Source of the DNA: Gemmataceae bacterium
Lineage (GTDB): Bacteria; Planctomycetota; Planctomycetia; Gemmatales; Gemmataceae
DNA length: 49,371 nt
Assembly: GCA_009697105.1 (NCBI GenBank)
Contig: SIAQ01000024.1
Coordinates: 1 to 49,371, forward strand
Direction: 5' to 3'
The notes under the pieces are model-generated. The model had not been told where the DNA came from. It saw only the letters and a list, made by a program, of their open reading frames with translations, and made no database searches. This document shows, piece by piece, positions 25,202 through 33,617 of the stretch (position 1 is its first letter; every line of letters starts with the position of its first letter). Position numbers and translations under genes: made by a program.

Positions 25202-26110
25202 CTACGCCGCCTGCGCATTCACTGAAGGGCCGAACAAGAACTCGCTCGGCGACACGAGTCGGAACCCGGCTTCATCGACCGCATCGCGGAATGATGGGTC
25301 GCGCAGCCAACGCAGTTCGTTGACACGTTGTTGCATTAGCCCATCGGTTTCGGTGCAATCGCGGCCGACCAGCGTCGGATCCAGCCGACCCGGATGGCAC
25401 ATCAGTTCCACGACGCTTCCCGGCATCGTTTTCAGCCAACGCACGAAAAAGTCGTCGCCTTCCACGCACCCTGGCGTCGTGATGCCGGCCAGCCAATCGT
25501 TGCCCGGAAAGCCCTGCGTTTCCTGCGATCGGCTCAGGCGACGACCCAGCCACCCGAGGAATGTTCGCTTCGGCCGTGCCCCACTCAGTTTCTGAATCAC
25601 CCGCCAAGGCTCCTGGATACGCCGAATGTAGGGCCGCGTCGGCAACTTGGAGAGCACGTCGAGCAGAATCTCACCCACCGGCGCGAACACGCCAACGTGC
25701 TGATGGCAGTTGACGAACAACGGCATATGCCCCACCAGATCGGCAAACCGCTGGAGTTGCATTTCAAGCTCCAGGCGAATCTCGTTCGGGTTCAATCGAC
25801 CGACGAACCAACGCTTGAGAAACGCGCCGATGGGCCAAAACGTGCCATCCGCACGCACAAGACTGGCAACTTTGGCAGGATCGGCAAGCGGGGAATCCAG
25901 CGTCAAGTTCGGATGCCAGCCAAGCTCCAAAGGCGATCCCATCTGGCGCCAACGGAGCGTCGCCTCCTCGGCATAAGGGGAATTCACCAGGAGAACGGAA
26001 CCCGTGACGATGCCCTGCGAGGCTAGCTGAAGTATGCCCGTAGTCGTATTAGGGCCGATGCCGAAATCGTCGGCAATGACCAAAAGCAGCCTTTCGGATG
26101 ATAACGGCAT
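25202..26110 (-). CDS. YdjC/ChbG/HpnK-family carbohydrate deacetylase
   Basis: A 302-aa protein of the YdjC family, metal-dependent enzymes that remove acetyl groups from N-acetylated sugars (chitooligosaccharides for ChbG, hopanoid-linked GlcNAc for HpnK). It starts LLLVIADDFGIGPNTTTGIL, with the Asp pair of the metal site. HPNLTL and NCHQHVGVFAPV carry the ligand histidines, and ELMCHPG the last one. GGAGAGATC precedes ATG 26110. HpnK activity is possible with the nearby GT2 gene, but no other hopanoid gene is in view. Confidence 0.87.
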   Translation of the reverse strand: MPLSSERLLLVIADDFGIGPNTTTGILQLASQGIVTGSVLLVNSPYAEEATLRWRQMGSPLELGWHPNLTLDSPLADPAKVASLVRADGTFWPIGAFLKRWFVGRLNPNEIRLELEMQLQRFADLVGHMPLFVNCHQHVGVFAPVGEILLDVLSKLPTRPYIRRIQEPWRVIQKLSGARPKRTFLGWLGRRLSRSQETQGFPGNDWLAGITTPGCVEGDDFFVRWLKTMPGSVVELMCHPGRLDPTLVGRDCTETDGLMQQRVNELRWLRDPSFRDAVDEAGFRLVSPSEFLFGPSVNAQAA

Positions 26111-26660
26111 GATCTCTCCGCGCGGACCACTTCCAAATTGGCGATGGAAGAAGTGATCGAAAATTAACGGAAATGCGTCGGCAGGTCAATAGTCACCCAT
26201 TTTCGTCACGATCCTCGTGAGGACGACAGCGCTTGGTTTGAACCAAATTTAACCACGGATAGCACTGATTATGCGGATGGGAAATACCATGAAAGCGTTT
26301 TTCCCTATCCGTGTTTTCCGTGCTATCCGTGGTTTATTTCTTACAAGCGTTGTCGTGCATCCACAATCTTCGCAACGAATCGGGAAACGATACCTGCCTC
26401 CCTCGCAATAAACCACAGCGCCTCATACACTCATCCGCTTTCATCGACCTCCACGCTTTGCAAAAAACAGGGAATCTGCGGGGTTTCAGGTCCGGGCATA
26501 AGTTCCGGGAGCGCTTGGAATGCGAAAATCTCAACAATCCGACAATGCCGAAGTTTGCGTTTGTGCCGATTGTAGGCTATGGTTCAGCGAAGCAAACGCA
26601 ATCGTCAGTTTTCGTGGCGACTGCGAGGCGAGCCGTGATGTCATTGCCTGGATCGACAAC
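26111..26660. other. gene-free interval upstream of the riboswitch
   Basis: It contains a family-H palindrome (26251-26334). The open frames here are short, lack ribosome binding sites and match no family. No gene is supported. Confidence 0.65.
26251..26334. repeat. palindrome family H
   Basis: AACCACGGATAGCAC...GTGCTATCCGTGGTT, 15 perfect bp, with a second inner pairing CGGATGGGAAA/TTTTCCCTATCCG. Confidence 0.9.
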
Positions 26661-26667
26661 GCCTTTC

Positions 26668-26795
26668 ATCCTCGAAAGGGCAAAACCGTCGAAAGACGGT
26701 GACGCAAAGCTATGGGCCTTCACCTTCTGGGCCGTATGCGGATGAACTTCGCTTTCGTTTGGAAAGGTCGCCAAGCTGCCGAAGGGATCGACCGG
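26668..26795 (+). promoter_or_regulatory. GEMM-I riboswitch (c-di-GMP-I type)
   Basis: The segment has the family landmarks in order: AAAGGGCAAAACC, a hairpin CCGTC-GAAA-GACGG closed by a GNRA tetraloop, then GACGCAAAGCTATGGGCC, an extended arm, and GGTCGCCAAGCTGCCG with the tetraloop receptor. These are the ligand-binding core and tertiary contact of GEMM-I RNAs, which sense cyclic di-GMP (some variants sense 3',3'-cGAMP). The arm between GGGCC and GGTCGCC is longer than usual. A GTCCCGGGAC palindrome follows at about 26811. The nearest start downstream is a 43-codon ORF at 26842; fhcC begins 467 nt further on. Confidence 0.88.
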
Positions 26796-26841
26796 TGAAT
26801 AACCCGTCCGTCCCGGGACGTCGAAGCCTCTCGGAGGTACG

Positions 26842-26973
26842 ATGTCCATCACGGTCCAGGGACTGCCGACAGGCGGTTACATGACGGCTTGCCTTGCTTT
26901 TTCCTCCGCCAACTCTTCCCAGTATTGCTCCATATTCACCAATCGACCGATCAACCGCCTTGGTCATTTTTGA
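26842..26973 (+). CDS. 43-aa ORF directly behind the riboswitch
   Basis: MSITVQGLPTGGYMTACLAF followed by a Ser-rich stretch to TGA 26973. GGAGG lies 6 nt ahead of the ATG, a strong ribosome binding site. No family is recognised. It may be a real small protein controlled by the riboswitch, or the 5' stub of a longer gene lost to rearrangement. Confidence 0.4.
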   Translation: MSITVQGLPTGGYMTACLAFSSANSSQYCSIFTNRPINRLGHF

Positions 26974-27261
26974 ATACTTTTCGTATTTCTCAAACGAAAC
27001 GCTGATGTGCGACCAACCGCGACGCCGGCAGCCGCGGTTAGGGAAATAGTCGAAAGGGCGATATGCCACTTGAACTCGGCGCGTCCGAATGCGAGAATGG
27101 CTGAGAGGTGAATCCACCACGGTGCCTTGCTCTTTGTTGCACTCTGATGAAAACAGGTTTCTCACTCGGCCTGGGCGTGTTCGGTCATTTTGGCGGGCTG
27201 AACGATGCCGTCGAAAAATCGTGAGACGGTGTCAACTCAAATCACACTCCGAGAATCCCCT

Positions 27262-28062
27262 ATGCTGACCCTAATGCTGAAACAACACCCGACCGTGCCG
27301 CTCGAAGCCGAGAAGCTTTCGCCCGACGTGATCGCATCGCTCTCTCTCGACGAGGTTCGCGCTTTGCCCGTGCATCTCGGCAAACACGTGCGGCGAGTGG
27401 ATGAATTCTTTGACGTCGTCGGCGAACCGGGCGATACCGTCGAAATCCGTGGCGATCTGAGCCGAGTCAAGTGGATCGGCCATGCCATGACGCGCGGCTC
27501 GATCAAAGTCGTCGGCAACGCTGGCATGCATCTCGGATCACAAATGAAAGGCGGCACGATCGAAGTCACAGGCAACGCCGGCGACTGGATCGGTGCGGAA
27601 ATGACTGGCGGATTCATTCGCGTTCTTGGCAACGCCGGCGGGCAGATTGGCGCTGCCTATCGCGGCGGCCTTACTGGCATGAACGGCGGCACGATAATCG
27701 TCGACGGCACAGCCGGTCTCGAAATCGGCATGCGCATGAAACGCGGCATCATTGTCGTCGGCGGATTGGCACGCGATTTCGTCGGCTTGCAAATGAAAGG
27801 CGGCACGATCTTCCTGCTCAGCGGAGCCGAGATCCGCACCGGTGCCTGGATGTTTCGCGGCACCATTGTCTCGCTCAAGCCGATTCGCTTGCTGCCGACG
27901 TTTAACCGGGCCTGTGCGTATGAGCCGACCTTTCTGCGCATGTATACAAAACATCTGCACACGCTTGGCGTGACGATCCCGCTCGGCGGCTACGAGCGCT
28001 ACCTCGGCGATGCCGCTGTGCCAGGCCACGGAGAATTGCTGGTTTGGGGCGGCGGCGCTTAG
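27262..28062 (+). CDS. fhcC: formylmethanofuran dehydrogenase/formyltransferase subunit C
   Basis: A 266-aa protein of the FwdC/FmdC/FhcC family. From about residue 75 it is a ladder of GGTI/GNAG repeats (KGGTIEVTGNAGDWIGAEM, TGGFIRVLGNAGGQIGA and so on), the right-handed beta-helix shared with the glutamate synthase alpha C-terminal domain. In planctomycetes and methylotrophs the FhcABCD complex handles formyl groups in tetrahydromethanopterin-linked C1 metabolism. None of the A, B, D subunits or other C1 genes is in this window, so it is an orphan here. ATG 27262 is chosen by fit; upstream in-frame codons do not match the family. Confidence 0.9.
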   Translation: MLTLMLKQHPTVPLEAEKLSPDVIASLSLDEVRALPVHLGKHVRRVDEFFDVVGEPGDTVEIRGDLSRVKWIGHAMTRGSIKVVGNAGMHLGSQMKGGTIEVTGNAGDWIGAEMTGGFIRVLGNAGGQIGAAYRGGLTGMNGGTIIVDGTAGLEIGMRMKRGIIVVGGLARDFVGLQMKGGTIFLLSGAEIRTGAWMFRGTIVSLKPIRLLPTFNRACAYEPTFLRMYTKHLHTLGVTIPLGGYERYLGDAAVPGHGELLVWGGGA

Positions 28063-28069
28063 TATTGTT

Positions 28070-28125
28070 TAGCCGCTCGCTTTCGGCGAGCGCAGACAGT
28101 CGCGCTCGCCAGAAGCGAGCGGCTA
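28070..28125. repeat. palindrome family F
   Basis: TAGCCGCTCGCTTTCGGCGA...GCCAGAAGCGAGCGGCTA, 8 nt after the fhcC stop. Confidence 0.9.
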
Positions 28126-28244
28126 TACGAATTCGATCGTCCAATATTCACGAAAGATTCGGAATTCTGCACCGAATCCGGGCCTGTCGAATAAGATAAC
28201 CCCGTGGCTCGCGTGTTGAACCGAAAAAACAAGGAAAACTTCAC

Positions 28245-28424
28245 ATGGCAGAAATCCAAAAAGGGGTAGTGGCCGTTGCCCCGCCGAAGAAGAAAGTCAT
28301 GAAGTGCGACAAGATTTGTGCTTACGCGGGAAGTGGTAAGGAGCCGCAGCGCTGCAAGGGAAAATGCGGCCGTGAGGTGGGACACATTCTCGATTGCAAA
28401 TGCCGAACACACGAAATGCAGTAG
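28245..28424 (+). CDS. 59-aa cysteine-rich small protein
   Basis: The ORF starts MAEIQKGVVAVAPPKKKVMK and then has six cysteines (C21, C25, C37, C41, C51, C53) among many Lys/Arg residues. AAGGA lies about 8 nt before ATG 28245. The cysteine spacing suggests metal or redox binding. No family is recognised, but the composition and ribosome binding site support a real gene. Confidence 0.5.
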   Translation: MAEIQKGVVAVAPPKKKVMKCDKICAYAGSGKEPQRCKGKCGREVGHILDCKCRTHEMQ

Positions 28425-28446
28425 GAATCGGCGATGCGTTCAATTC

Positions 28447-28498
28447 TGCCTGCCGACTAGCGCCCGCTGGGAATGCAGCGAGCGCTAGTCGGCAGGCG
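28447..28498. repeat. palindrome family J
   Basis: GCCTGCCGACTAGCGC / GCGCTAGTCGGCAGGC, 16 perfect bp. It lies 23 nt after the small Cys-rich ORF and 18 nt beyond the stop of the small basic ORF on the other strand. Confidence 0.9.
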
Positions 28499-28515
28499 GA
28501 GAATGCAAAGCCAAT

Positions 28516-28623
28516 TTACGTTTTCTTCGCAAGCGCCATTACGGCGGCGAGCTTGGCCTTTTGCTCCAATTCAAGCTTCTGCTTCTTCTTCAATCTGCGG
28601 ACAGTGATGCGACGCAATTTCAT
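28516..28623 (-). CDS. 35-aa basic ORF
   Basis: MKLRRITVRRLKKKQKLELE followed by QKAKLAAVMALAKKT. It is highly basic, would form one helix and resembles small ribosome-associated or nucleic-acid-binding peptides only in composition. There is no strong ribosome binding site. A low-confidence call. Confidence 0.3.
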   Translation of the reverse strand: MKLRRITVRRLKKKQKLELEQKAKLAAVMALAKKT

Positions 28624-28764
28624 AATTCACCGTTTTTCTTGATCGATTAGTATTAAGCTACACCAACAAATTCAAATCACCAACCCAAAGCGTGAGCGAG
28701 GAACATGCGATATCCCTCGCTCATGTTTCGGGTTGGTAAAATAACGCTTTGCTTTCTTATCCAC

Positions 28765-28977
28765 TCATGGCTTAACTGGCAAGTCGGCTCCTGGACTATC
28801 GCCAGACGCAGGCGGATTTTGGTTCAGATGCTCCAATGCTGCTTTCTGTTCAGCCAGCATGTTTGTGAGAATCACAATGAGGATTTCGAGCGATTCCTTT
28901 TCGCCAAGGCCGGAGAAGCTAATAAAATCCTTGCAGATACCTTCCAACGCAAACCAGAGTTGACCGCGAGGCTGCAT
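28765..28977 (-). CDS. 70-aa protein of unknown function upstream of the glnA terminus
   Basis: MQPRGQLWFALEGICKDFIS with a central hydrophobic helix (ESLEILIVILTNMLAEQKAA) and a Pro/Gly-rich tail. AGGAG lies about 8 nt before ATG 28977. No family is recognised. It starts 59 nt after the glnA stop on the same strand. Confidence 0.45.
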   Translation of the reverse strand: MQPRGQLWFALEGICKDFISFSGLGEKESLEILIVILTNMLAEQKAALEHLNQNPPASGDSPGADLPVKP

Positions 28978-29035
28978 GGGAGTCTCCTATCGGGGACATG
29001 CCCCTTGTTCCTCTCGATTTTTTCGCTGTCGATTA

Positions 29036-30457
29036 TTAGCAGTCGTAGTACAAATGGAACTCATAGGGATGCGGGCGTAGACGAATCGGATCGACTTCCT
29101 TGGTTCGTTTGTAGTTGAGCCAGGTGTCGATCACGTCCTTTGTGAACACATCGCCTTGGAGCAAAAACTCGTGGCTCTTTTCGAGGTTGCTGAGCGCCTC
29201 GTCGAGCGAACCCGGAGCCTTCGGGACTTTCGACAGTTCCTCCGGTTCGAGGTCGTAGATATCCTTGTCGAGCGGTTCGCCCGGTTTGATCTTGTTCTTG
29301 ATGCCGTCGAGCATCGCCATCAACATAACGGAGAACGTGAAGTAAGGATTGCTCGAGCAATCGGGGCAGCGGAACTCGATGCGCTTGGCCTTCGGGCTGC
29401 GGGAGTACATCGGGATGCGGATCGAAGCCGAGCGGTTGCGTTGGCTGTAGGCCAAGTTGACCGGGGCTTCAAAGCCAGGGACGAGCCGCTTGTAGCTGTT
29501 GGTCGTCGGGTTGGAGAAGCCGCAGATGGCGGGAGCGTGCTTGAGCAGGCCACCGATGCCATACAGGCCGATATCGGACAGGCCGGCGTAGCCCGAGCCG
29601 GCGTACAGGTTGGTGCCGCCTTTCCATAGCGACGTGTGCACGTGCATGCCGGTGCCGTTGTCACCGAAGAGGGGCTTCGGCATGAACGTGACCGTCTTGC
29701 CATGCTGCTTCGCGGTGTTCTTGACGATGTACTTGTACTTCATGACCTTGTCGGCCATTTCGAGGAGCGGCGAGAATTTCATGCCGATTTCGCACTGTCC
29801 GCCGGTCGCCACTTCGTGGTGCTGCATTTCGACGGGGATGCCGGCATCGATTAGCTTGAGCATGATGTCGGTGCGCAGGTCTTGCAACGTGTCGGTCGGC
29901 GGTACGGGGTAGTAGCCTTCTTTGTGGCGAACCTTGTAGCCCAGGTTCGGCTTGTCGGGCGTGCCTTCCCTGCCGGAGTTCCAGATGCCTTCTTCGCTGT
30001 CGATGAAGTAGTAGCCGAAGTTGGAGCCGCTATCGACGCGCATGCTATCGAAGACGAAGAACTCAAGTTCCGGGCCGAAGTAGGCGGTGTCGGCGATGCC
30101 CGAAGCGATCATGTAGTTGATGGCTTTGCGGGCGATGTAGCGCGGGTCGCGCGGGTAGTCCATGAAGCTGAGCGGGTCCTTGACCGCGCAGATCATCACG
30201 AGCGTGTTTTCCTTGAAGAACGGATCGATGAAGGCGGTGGACGGATCCGGGATCATGATCATGTCGGATTCGTTAATCGCCTGCCAGCCGCGGATCGACG
30301 ATCCGTCGAAGCCGACGCCTTCTTCAAAGGTCGATTCCTCAATGTTGGACGCGGGGGTGGTGACATGCTGCCAAGTTCCAGGGAAATCGATGAAGCGGAG
30401 ATCGACCGCCTTGATCTGTTTTTCGCGGATAAGTGTCAGGACTTCTTTCGGCGTCAT
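29036..30457 (-). CDS. glnA: glutamine synthetase type I
   Basis: Makes glutamine from glutamate, ammonia and ATP; the cytoplasmic dodecamer is the main entry of ammonium nitrogen. At 473 aa it has the full GSI length. Motifs are [10 protein letters not shown] near the N-terminus, [10 protein letters not shown] and [14 protein letters not shown] (metal sites), [20 protein letters not shown], and NRSASIRIP (glutamate site). [10 protein letters not shown] keeps the Tyr that is adenylylated in the GSI-beta group, so control by an adenylyltransferase is possible. GAGGAG precedes the start. It is last in the amt-glnB-glnA cluster, with a 28-bp palindrome between glnB and glnA. Confidence 0.97.
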   Translation of the reverse strand: MTPKEVLTLIREKQIKAVDLRFIDFPGTWQHVTTPASNIEESTFEEGVGFDGSSIRGWQAINESDMIMIPDPSTAFIDPFFKENTLVMICAVKDPLSFMDYPRDPRYIARKAINYMIASGIADTAYFGPELEFFVFDSMRVDSGSNFGYYFIDSEEGIWNSGREGTPDKPNLGYKVRHKEGYYPVPPTDTLQDLRTDIMLKLIDAGIPVEMQHHEVATGGQCEIGMKFSPLLEMADKVMKYKYIVKNTAKQHGKTVTFMPKPLFGDNGTGMHVHTSLWKGGTNLYAGSGYAGLSDIGLYGIGGLLKHAPAICGFSNPTTNSYKRLVPGFEAPVNLAYSQRNRSASIRIPMYSRSPKAKRIEFRCPDCSSNPYFTFSVMLMAMLDGIKNKIKPGEPLDKDIYDLEPEELSKVPKAPGSLDEALSNLEKSHEFLLQGDVFTKDVIDTWLNYKRTKEVDPIRLRPHPYEFHLYYDC

Positions 30458-30535
30458 CTAACGGCTCCTCGGGGTTGTAGTGTTTAGGTGGGTTATACGG
30501 AACAAGATATTTGGGAGAGCGGTGAATTCCAGCAG

Positions 30536-30622
30536 AATTTCAGATTGCAGATTTCAAATTGCAAATTGGAATACACGATACATGCATTTCAATCTGCAAT
30601 TTGAAATCTGCAATCTGAAATT
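30536..30622. repeat. AT-rich 28-bp inverted repeat between glnB and glnA
   Basis: AATTTCAGATTGCAGATTTC / GAAATCTGCAATCTGAAATT at the ends, with arms extending inward to 28 perfect bp; inner copies of ATTGCA/TGCAAT also occur. It lies 3 nt beyond the glnB stop. Confidence 0.97.
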
Positions 30623-30625
30623 GAA

Positions 30626-30979
30626 TTACGGTCCGATCGCCTGGCCGCCGCGTTCGCCGGTACGGATGCGGACACAATCTTCCATGGGCAGGACGAAGAT
30701 TTTGCCGTCGCCGATCTTACCGGTTTCCGGCGAGCGTCCGGCGTGGACGATGGCTTCAATGGCGGCGTCGACGAACGCGTCGTTGACGGCGATTTCGAGT
30801 TTGAGTTTCGGCAGCAAGTTGATCTGGATTTCCGTGCCGCGATAGACTTCGGTGAACCCGCGCTGGCGACCGCAACCGCGCACGTCAGTGACGGTCATCA
30901 GGTAGACATCGCGTTCAGCCAACGCACGCTGCACGGCATCGAGCTTATCAGGTCGGATAATGGCGACAATCATTTTCAT
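30626..30979 (-). CDS. glnB: PII nitrogen regulatory protein (GlnB/GlnK)
   Basis: A trimeric signal protein that binds ATP/ADP and 2-oxoglutarate and controls ammonium uptake and assimilation. The 117-aa product starts MKMIVAIIRPDKLDAVQRAL and has the T-loop RGFTEVYRGTEIQINLLPK and the C-terminal signature GDGKIFVLPMEDCVRIRTGE. In E. coli Tyr51 of the T-loop is uridylylated; here residue 51 is Ile, though Tyr46 is kept. So control by uridylylation at the usual site is not possible. GGAGG lies ahead of ATG 30979. It is next to amt, and a terminator separates the two. Confidence 0.95.
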   Translation of the reverse strand: MKMIVAIIRPDKLDAVQRALAERDVYLMTVTDVRGCGRQRGFTEVYRGTEIQINLLPKLKLEIAVNDAFVDAAIEAIVHAGRSPETGKIGDGKIFVLPMEDCVRIRTGERGGQAIGP

Positions 30980-31021
30980 GGAGGATACCTACTATCTATT
31001 GTTAGGTCAAAGTGCAAAGGG

Positions 31022-31057
31022 AAAAAACCCCGCAACTCGCTCCGCCGCGAGTTGCGG
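31022..31057 (-). terminator. intrinsic terminator behind amt
   Basis: On the minus strand, CCGCAACTCGC-loop-GCGAGTTGCGG (31057-31030) is followed by TTTTTT (31027-31022), 11 nt after the amt stop. It should end or attenuate amt transcription before glnB. Confidence 0.85.
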
Positions 31058-31068
31058 CATGGGAGACG

Positions 31069-32805
31069 TTATGCCTCGATTTTCACCTGGAGAGAGCACT
31101 TCAATGATTTTTCGAAGAGTTTTTTCAGGTTTTCTTTCATGGCGTTCTGATCGCCGCCTCGGAACTTGAACCGGTTGCCCTGCACGGTCGTGACGAAGGG
31201 ATAAACGGCTTTGAACTCAGGTGCCGACGTAGCCGAGGGCTGGCACAAATCTGACCAGACCTTGATGAGGTCACTTTCCTTGGCTCCTTCAACGATGACC
31301 TGGAACTTGGAACCAACCGGTGGGACAATCGCCGACTTCGGCAGCGCCGAGGAGATCGCCGGCGCGGTTTCGTAGCCGTAGCCGAAATCAAAACCGGCTT
31401 CGCCATGCTCGACCTGGTCGAGGCCCTGAGTTTCTTCTTCCGGCGTGACCATGAAGCCGATGACGACATCGATGACCTTGATCAAGATTGCACTGACGAC
31501 AAAGGCGAGAACAGCCGAGCCGACGGCGGCGATGAGCTGGATTTTGACCTGCTTCAGGTCGCCGCTGACGATCATGCCGTCCTGGCCGACGTTGTCGATC
31601 CAATTCCACTTGTAGCAGAAGACGCCGGTAAGAACGGCGCCGAGAAATCCGCCGACGCCGTGAACGCCAAAAGCGTCAAGCGAATCGTCATACCCGAACT
31701 TCGGTTTCCAGCAGACAACGAGATAGCAGACGACGCCGGAGATCGCACCAATGGCGAGCCCGCCGCACGGCAGGACAAAGCCAGCCGCGGGCGTGACGGC
31801 GACCAGCCCGGCGACGATGCCAGAGGCCAAGCCGAGCGCGGTGGGCTTGCCGCGTTGCAGCCATTCGGCAAGCATCCAAGTCAGGCCGCCTGCAGCCGCC
31901 GCACATTGTGTTGCCGTGAACGCGGACACTGCAAGCGCGCCGGCTTGCAGGCCGCTGCCGCCGTTGAAACCGAACCAGCCGAACCAGAGCAGGCCGGCGC
32001 CAGTGAGAGTCAGCACCATGCTGTTCGGATGCATCGCATGTTCGGGGTACCCAATGCGTTTGGGAAGTAGCAGGATTGCCGCCAAACCCGAGAAGCCTGC
32101 CGCGATGTGAACGACCGTGCCGCCCGCGAAGTCGAGGGCGTCCATTTTGCCGAGTAGGCCGACTGCGGCGCCACCGGCTGTCTCCAGGCCCGTCCACCAG
32201 TCAAACGCCCATACCGCATGTGCGAGCGGACAGTAGACAAGCGTGATCCACAGGATGAGAAAGATGCAATATGGCTTGAATCGAATCCGTTCGGCAATCG
32301 CGCCGCTAATCAGTGCGGGCGTAATAATCGCGAACATGCCCTGATATACCATGTGCAAGTAGACGGGAATGCCTGTCCCAGGCAAAACGTCATAGGGATG
32401 GATCCCCTGCAGGAAGACCAGTTTCTTACTGAAACCGAGGACGCTGCCCATGGATCCGACGGCAATGAGCGGTTCTCCGAAGGCCAGCGAGTAACCGATG
32501 GCGACCCAGAAGACGCCGACGACGGACAGTGCAACCATGCTATGCATCATCGTCGCAAGCACGTTCTTGCGTCGGACCATGCCGCCGTAAAAGAGGGCCA
32601 AGCCGGGAACCATGAAGAGCACGAACGCGGTGGAGACCATCATCCAGGCGGCATCGCCCTTGTCGACTTTGCTCGCGAGCTCTGCGGGTGTCTTGGCCAC
32701 CTCCATCTTGGGCGGATCTACTTTCTCTTTGTCTTGAGTCAAGGCGGGTGCCGCCAAAAGAAGTAGAGTGCAGAAAACAAAAAATAGCAACAGACGCTTG
32801 AGCAC
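31069..32805 (-). CDS. amt: ammonium transporter with signal peptide and extra C-terminal domain
   Basis: An Amt/Rh channel protein of 578 aa. An N-terminal signal peptide (KRLLLFFVFCTLLLLAAPAL) is followed by 11 membrane helices. The twin histidines are H233 (GGTVVHIAAG) and H383 (DAFGVHGVGG), and VFWVAIGYSLAFGE is also conserved. The cytoplasmic tail has the usual GLDQVEHGE. After residue about 495 there is an added domain of some 80 aa (KFQVIVEGAKESDLIKVW...NRFKFRGGDQNAMKENLKKL) not found in standard Amt. GTG 32805 is chosen because GGGAGGG is well spaced and the signal peptide starts there. A PII gene lies 89 nt downstream. Confidence 0.93.
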   Translation of the reverse strand: MLKRLLLFFVFCTLLLLAAPALTQDKEKVDPPKMEVAKTPAELASKVDKGDAAWMMVSTAFVLFMVPGLALFYGGMVRRKNVLATMMHSMVALSVVGVFWVAIGYSLAFGEPLIAVGSMGSVLGFSKKLVFLQGIHPYDVLPGTGIPVYLHMVYQGMFAIITPALISGAIAERIRFKPYCIFLILWITLVYCPLAHAVWAFDWWTGLETAGGAAVGLLGKMDALDFAGGTVVHIAAGFSGLAAILLLPKRIGYPEHAMHPNSMVLTLTGAGLLWFGWFGFNGGSGLQAGALAVSAFTATQCAAAAGGLTWMLAEWLQRGKPTALGLASGIVAGLVAVTPAAGFVLPCGGLAIGAISGVVCYLVVCWKPKFGYDDSLDAFGVHGVGGFLGAVLTGVFCYKWNWIDNVGQDGMIVSGDLKQVKIQLIAAVGSAVLAFVVSAILIKVIDVVIGFMVTPEEETQGLDQVEHGEAGFDFGYGYETAPAISSALPKSAIVPPVGSKFQVIVEGAKESDLIKVWSDLCQPSATSAPEFKAVYPFVTTVQGNRFKFRGGDQNAMKENLKKLFEKSLKCSLQVKIEA

Positions 32806-33617
32806 AATATGCCCTCCCAAGGTGGAACTGAAGACGGTAATACGATCAGCCGTTGAGCCGGTCGGCGTGCGATTACAGGCTCTCCAATCCGATCCTGCCG
32901 TCCTCACGGAGGGGAATTGAAATGCTCCAAAAAATGGAGGATGACAACTCATTCCTAGCGCGGAAGTTCACGGGAGCGTTCAACCTTTGAGGAGCAATAG
33001 AGCAAAAACGCCCCGACCCACGTTCATTGCGCAAGGTAAGTGAGGTTTGCCGAGAACACCCTATTGATGCCTAGAAGGCGCCGACATTGGAGAGAGCGTG
33101 GAACCTTTGCGGAATATTCATTACGCAAGTGGGATGCCAAATGGGTAAGTGGTTCGGAACATTTCCGCAACTCAATGGTAAATAAATGGTTGCGAAACAG
33201 GCATTTATTGATTTCCAATAGACCGAAACCGCCGGATGCCTACTTGCCAGGCACGAGATGCACGCGTCCTGTGCAGCTTGATGGCGATAGTTGTTCGCAG
33301 TGTATTATTTAGTTGACGATAAACGGGAAAATCGTGGCGAACTTTACCGATTGTACAGCGTAAGCCGAGCATGTCGCCTTTGATAATTCCCGTTTTATGA
33401 CGACATTGCGTAGGCGTTTCTCCGATAAACACACATAGAGCAGCCAAAGATATCACTCAAGCCTAAAGCATGGAACCTCCAAATTCCATTATCTAACTTG
33501 CTGAGTTGATGCGGCGAGGTACGCTATGGAAGGCCTTTATGGTTGCTGCCGAAAAACGCATCAGCTCCATGTCGGGCTGAATGGATTCAGAACCCCAACT
33601 GCTAAGGAGATGAGAAA
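32806..33617. other. gene-free interval between amt and the porin gene
   Basis: No supported gene. One inverted repeat (AAACGGGAA about 33321, TTCCCGTTT about 33387) is seen, with open frames too short to trust. AAGGAG just before 33618 is the porin ribosome binding site. No nitrogen (sigma-54) promoter was found for amt. Confidence 0.65.

Noticed and set aside
26311-26745. 144-codon plus-strand open frame overlapping the riboswitch
   Set aside because: It has no ribosome binding site and translates the riboswitch core, which is clearly structural RNA.
26877-26970. short minus-strand ORF ending MEQYWEELAEEKARQAVM
   Set aside because: It looks like a possible C-terminal remnant of a protein, but it is only about 30 codons with no start signal and overlaps the plus-strand small ORF.
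32806-33010. sigma-54 promoter for amt
   Set aside because: No GG-N10-GC element of the TGGCAC-N5-TTGC type was found on the minus strand in this interval.
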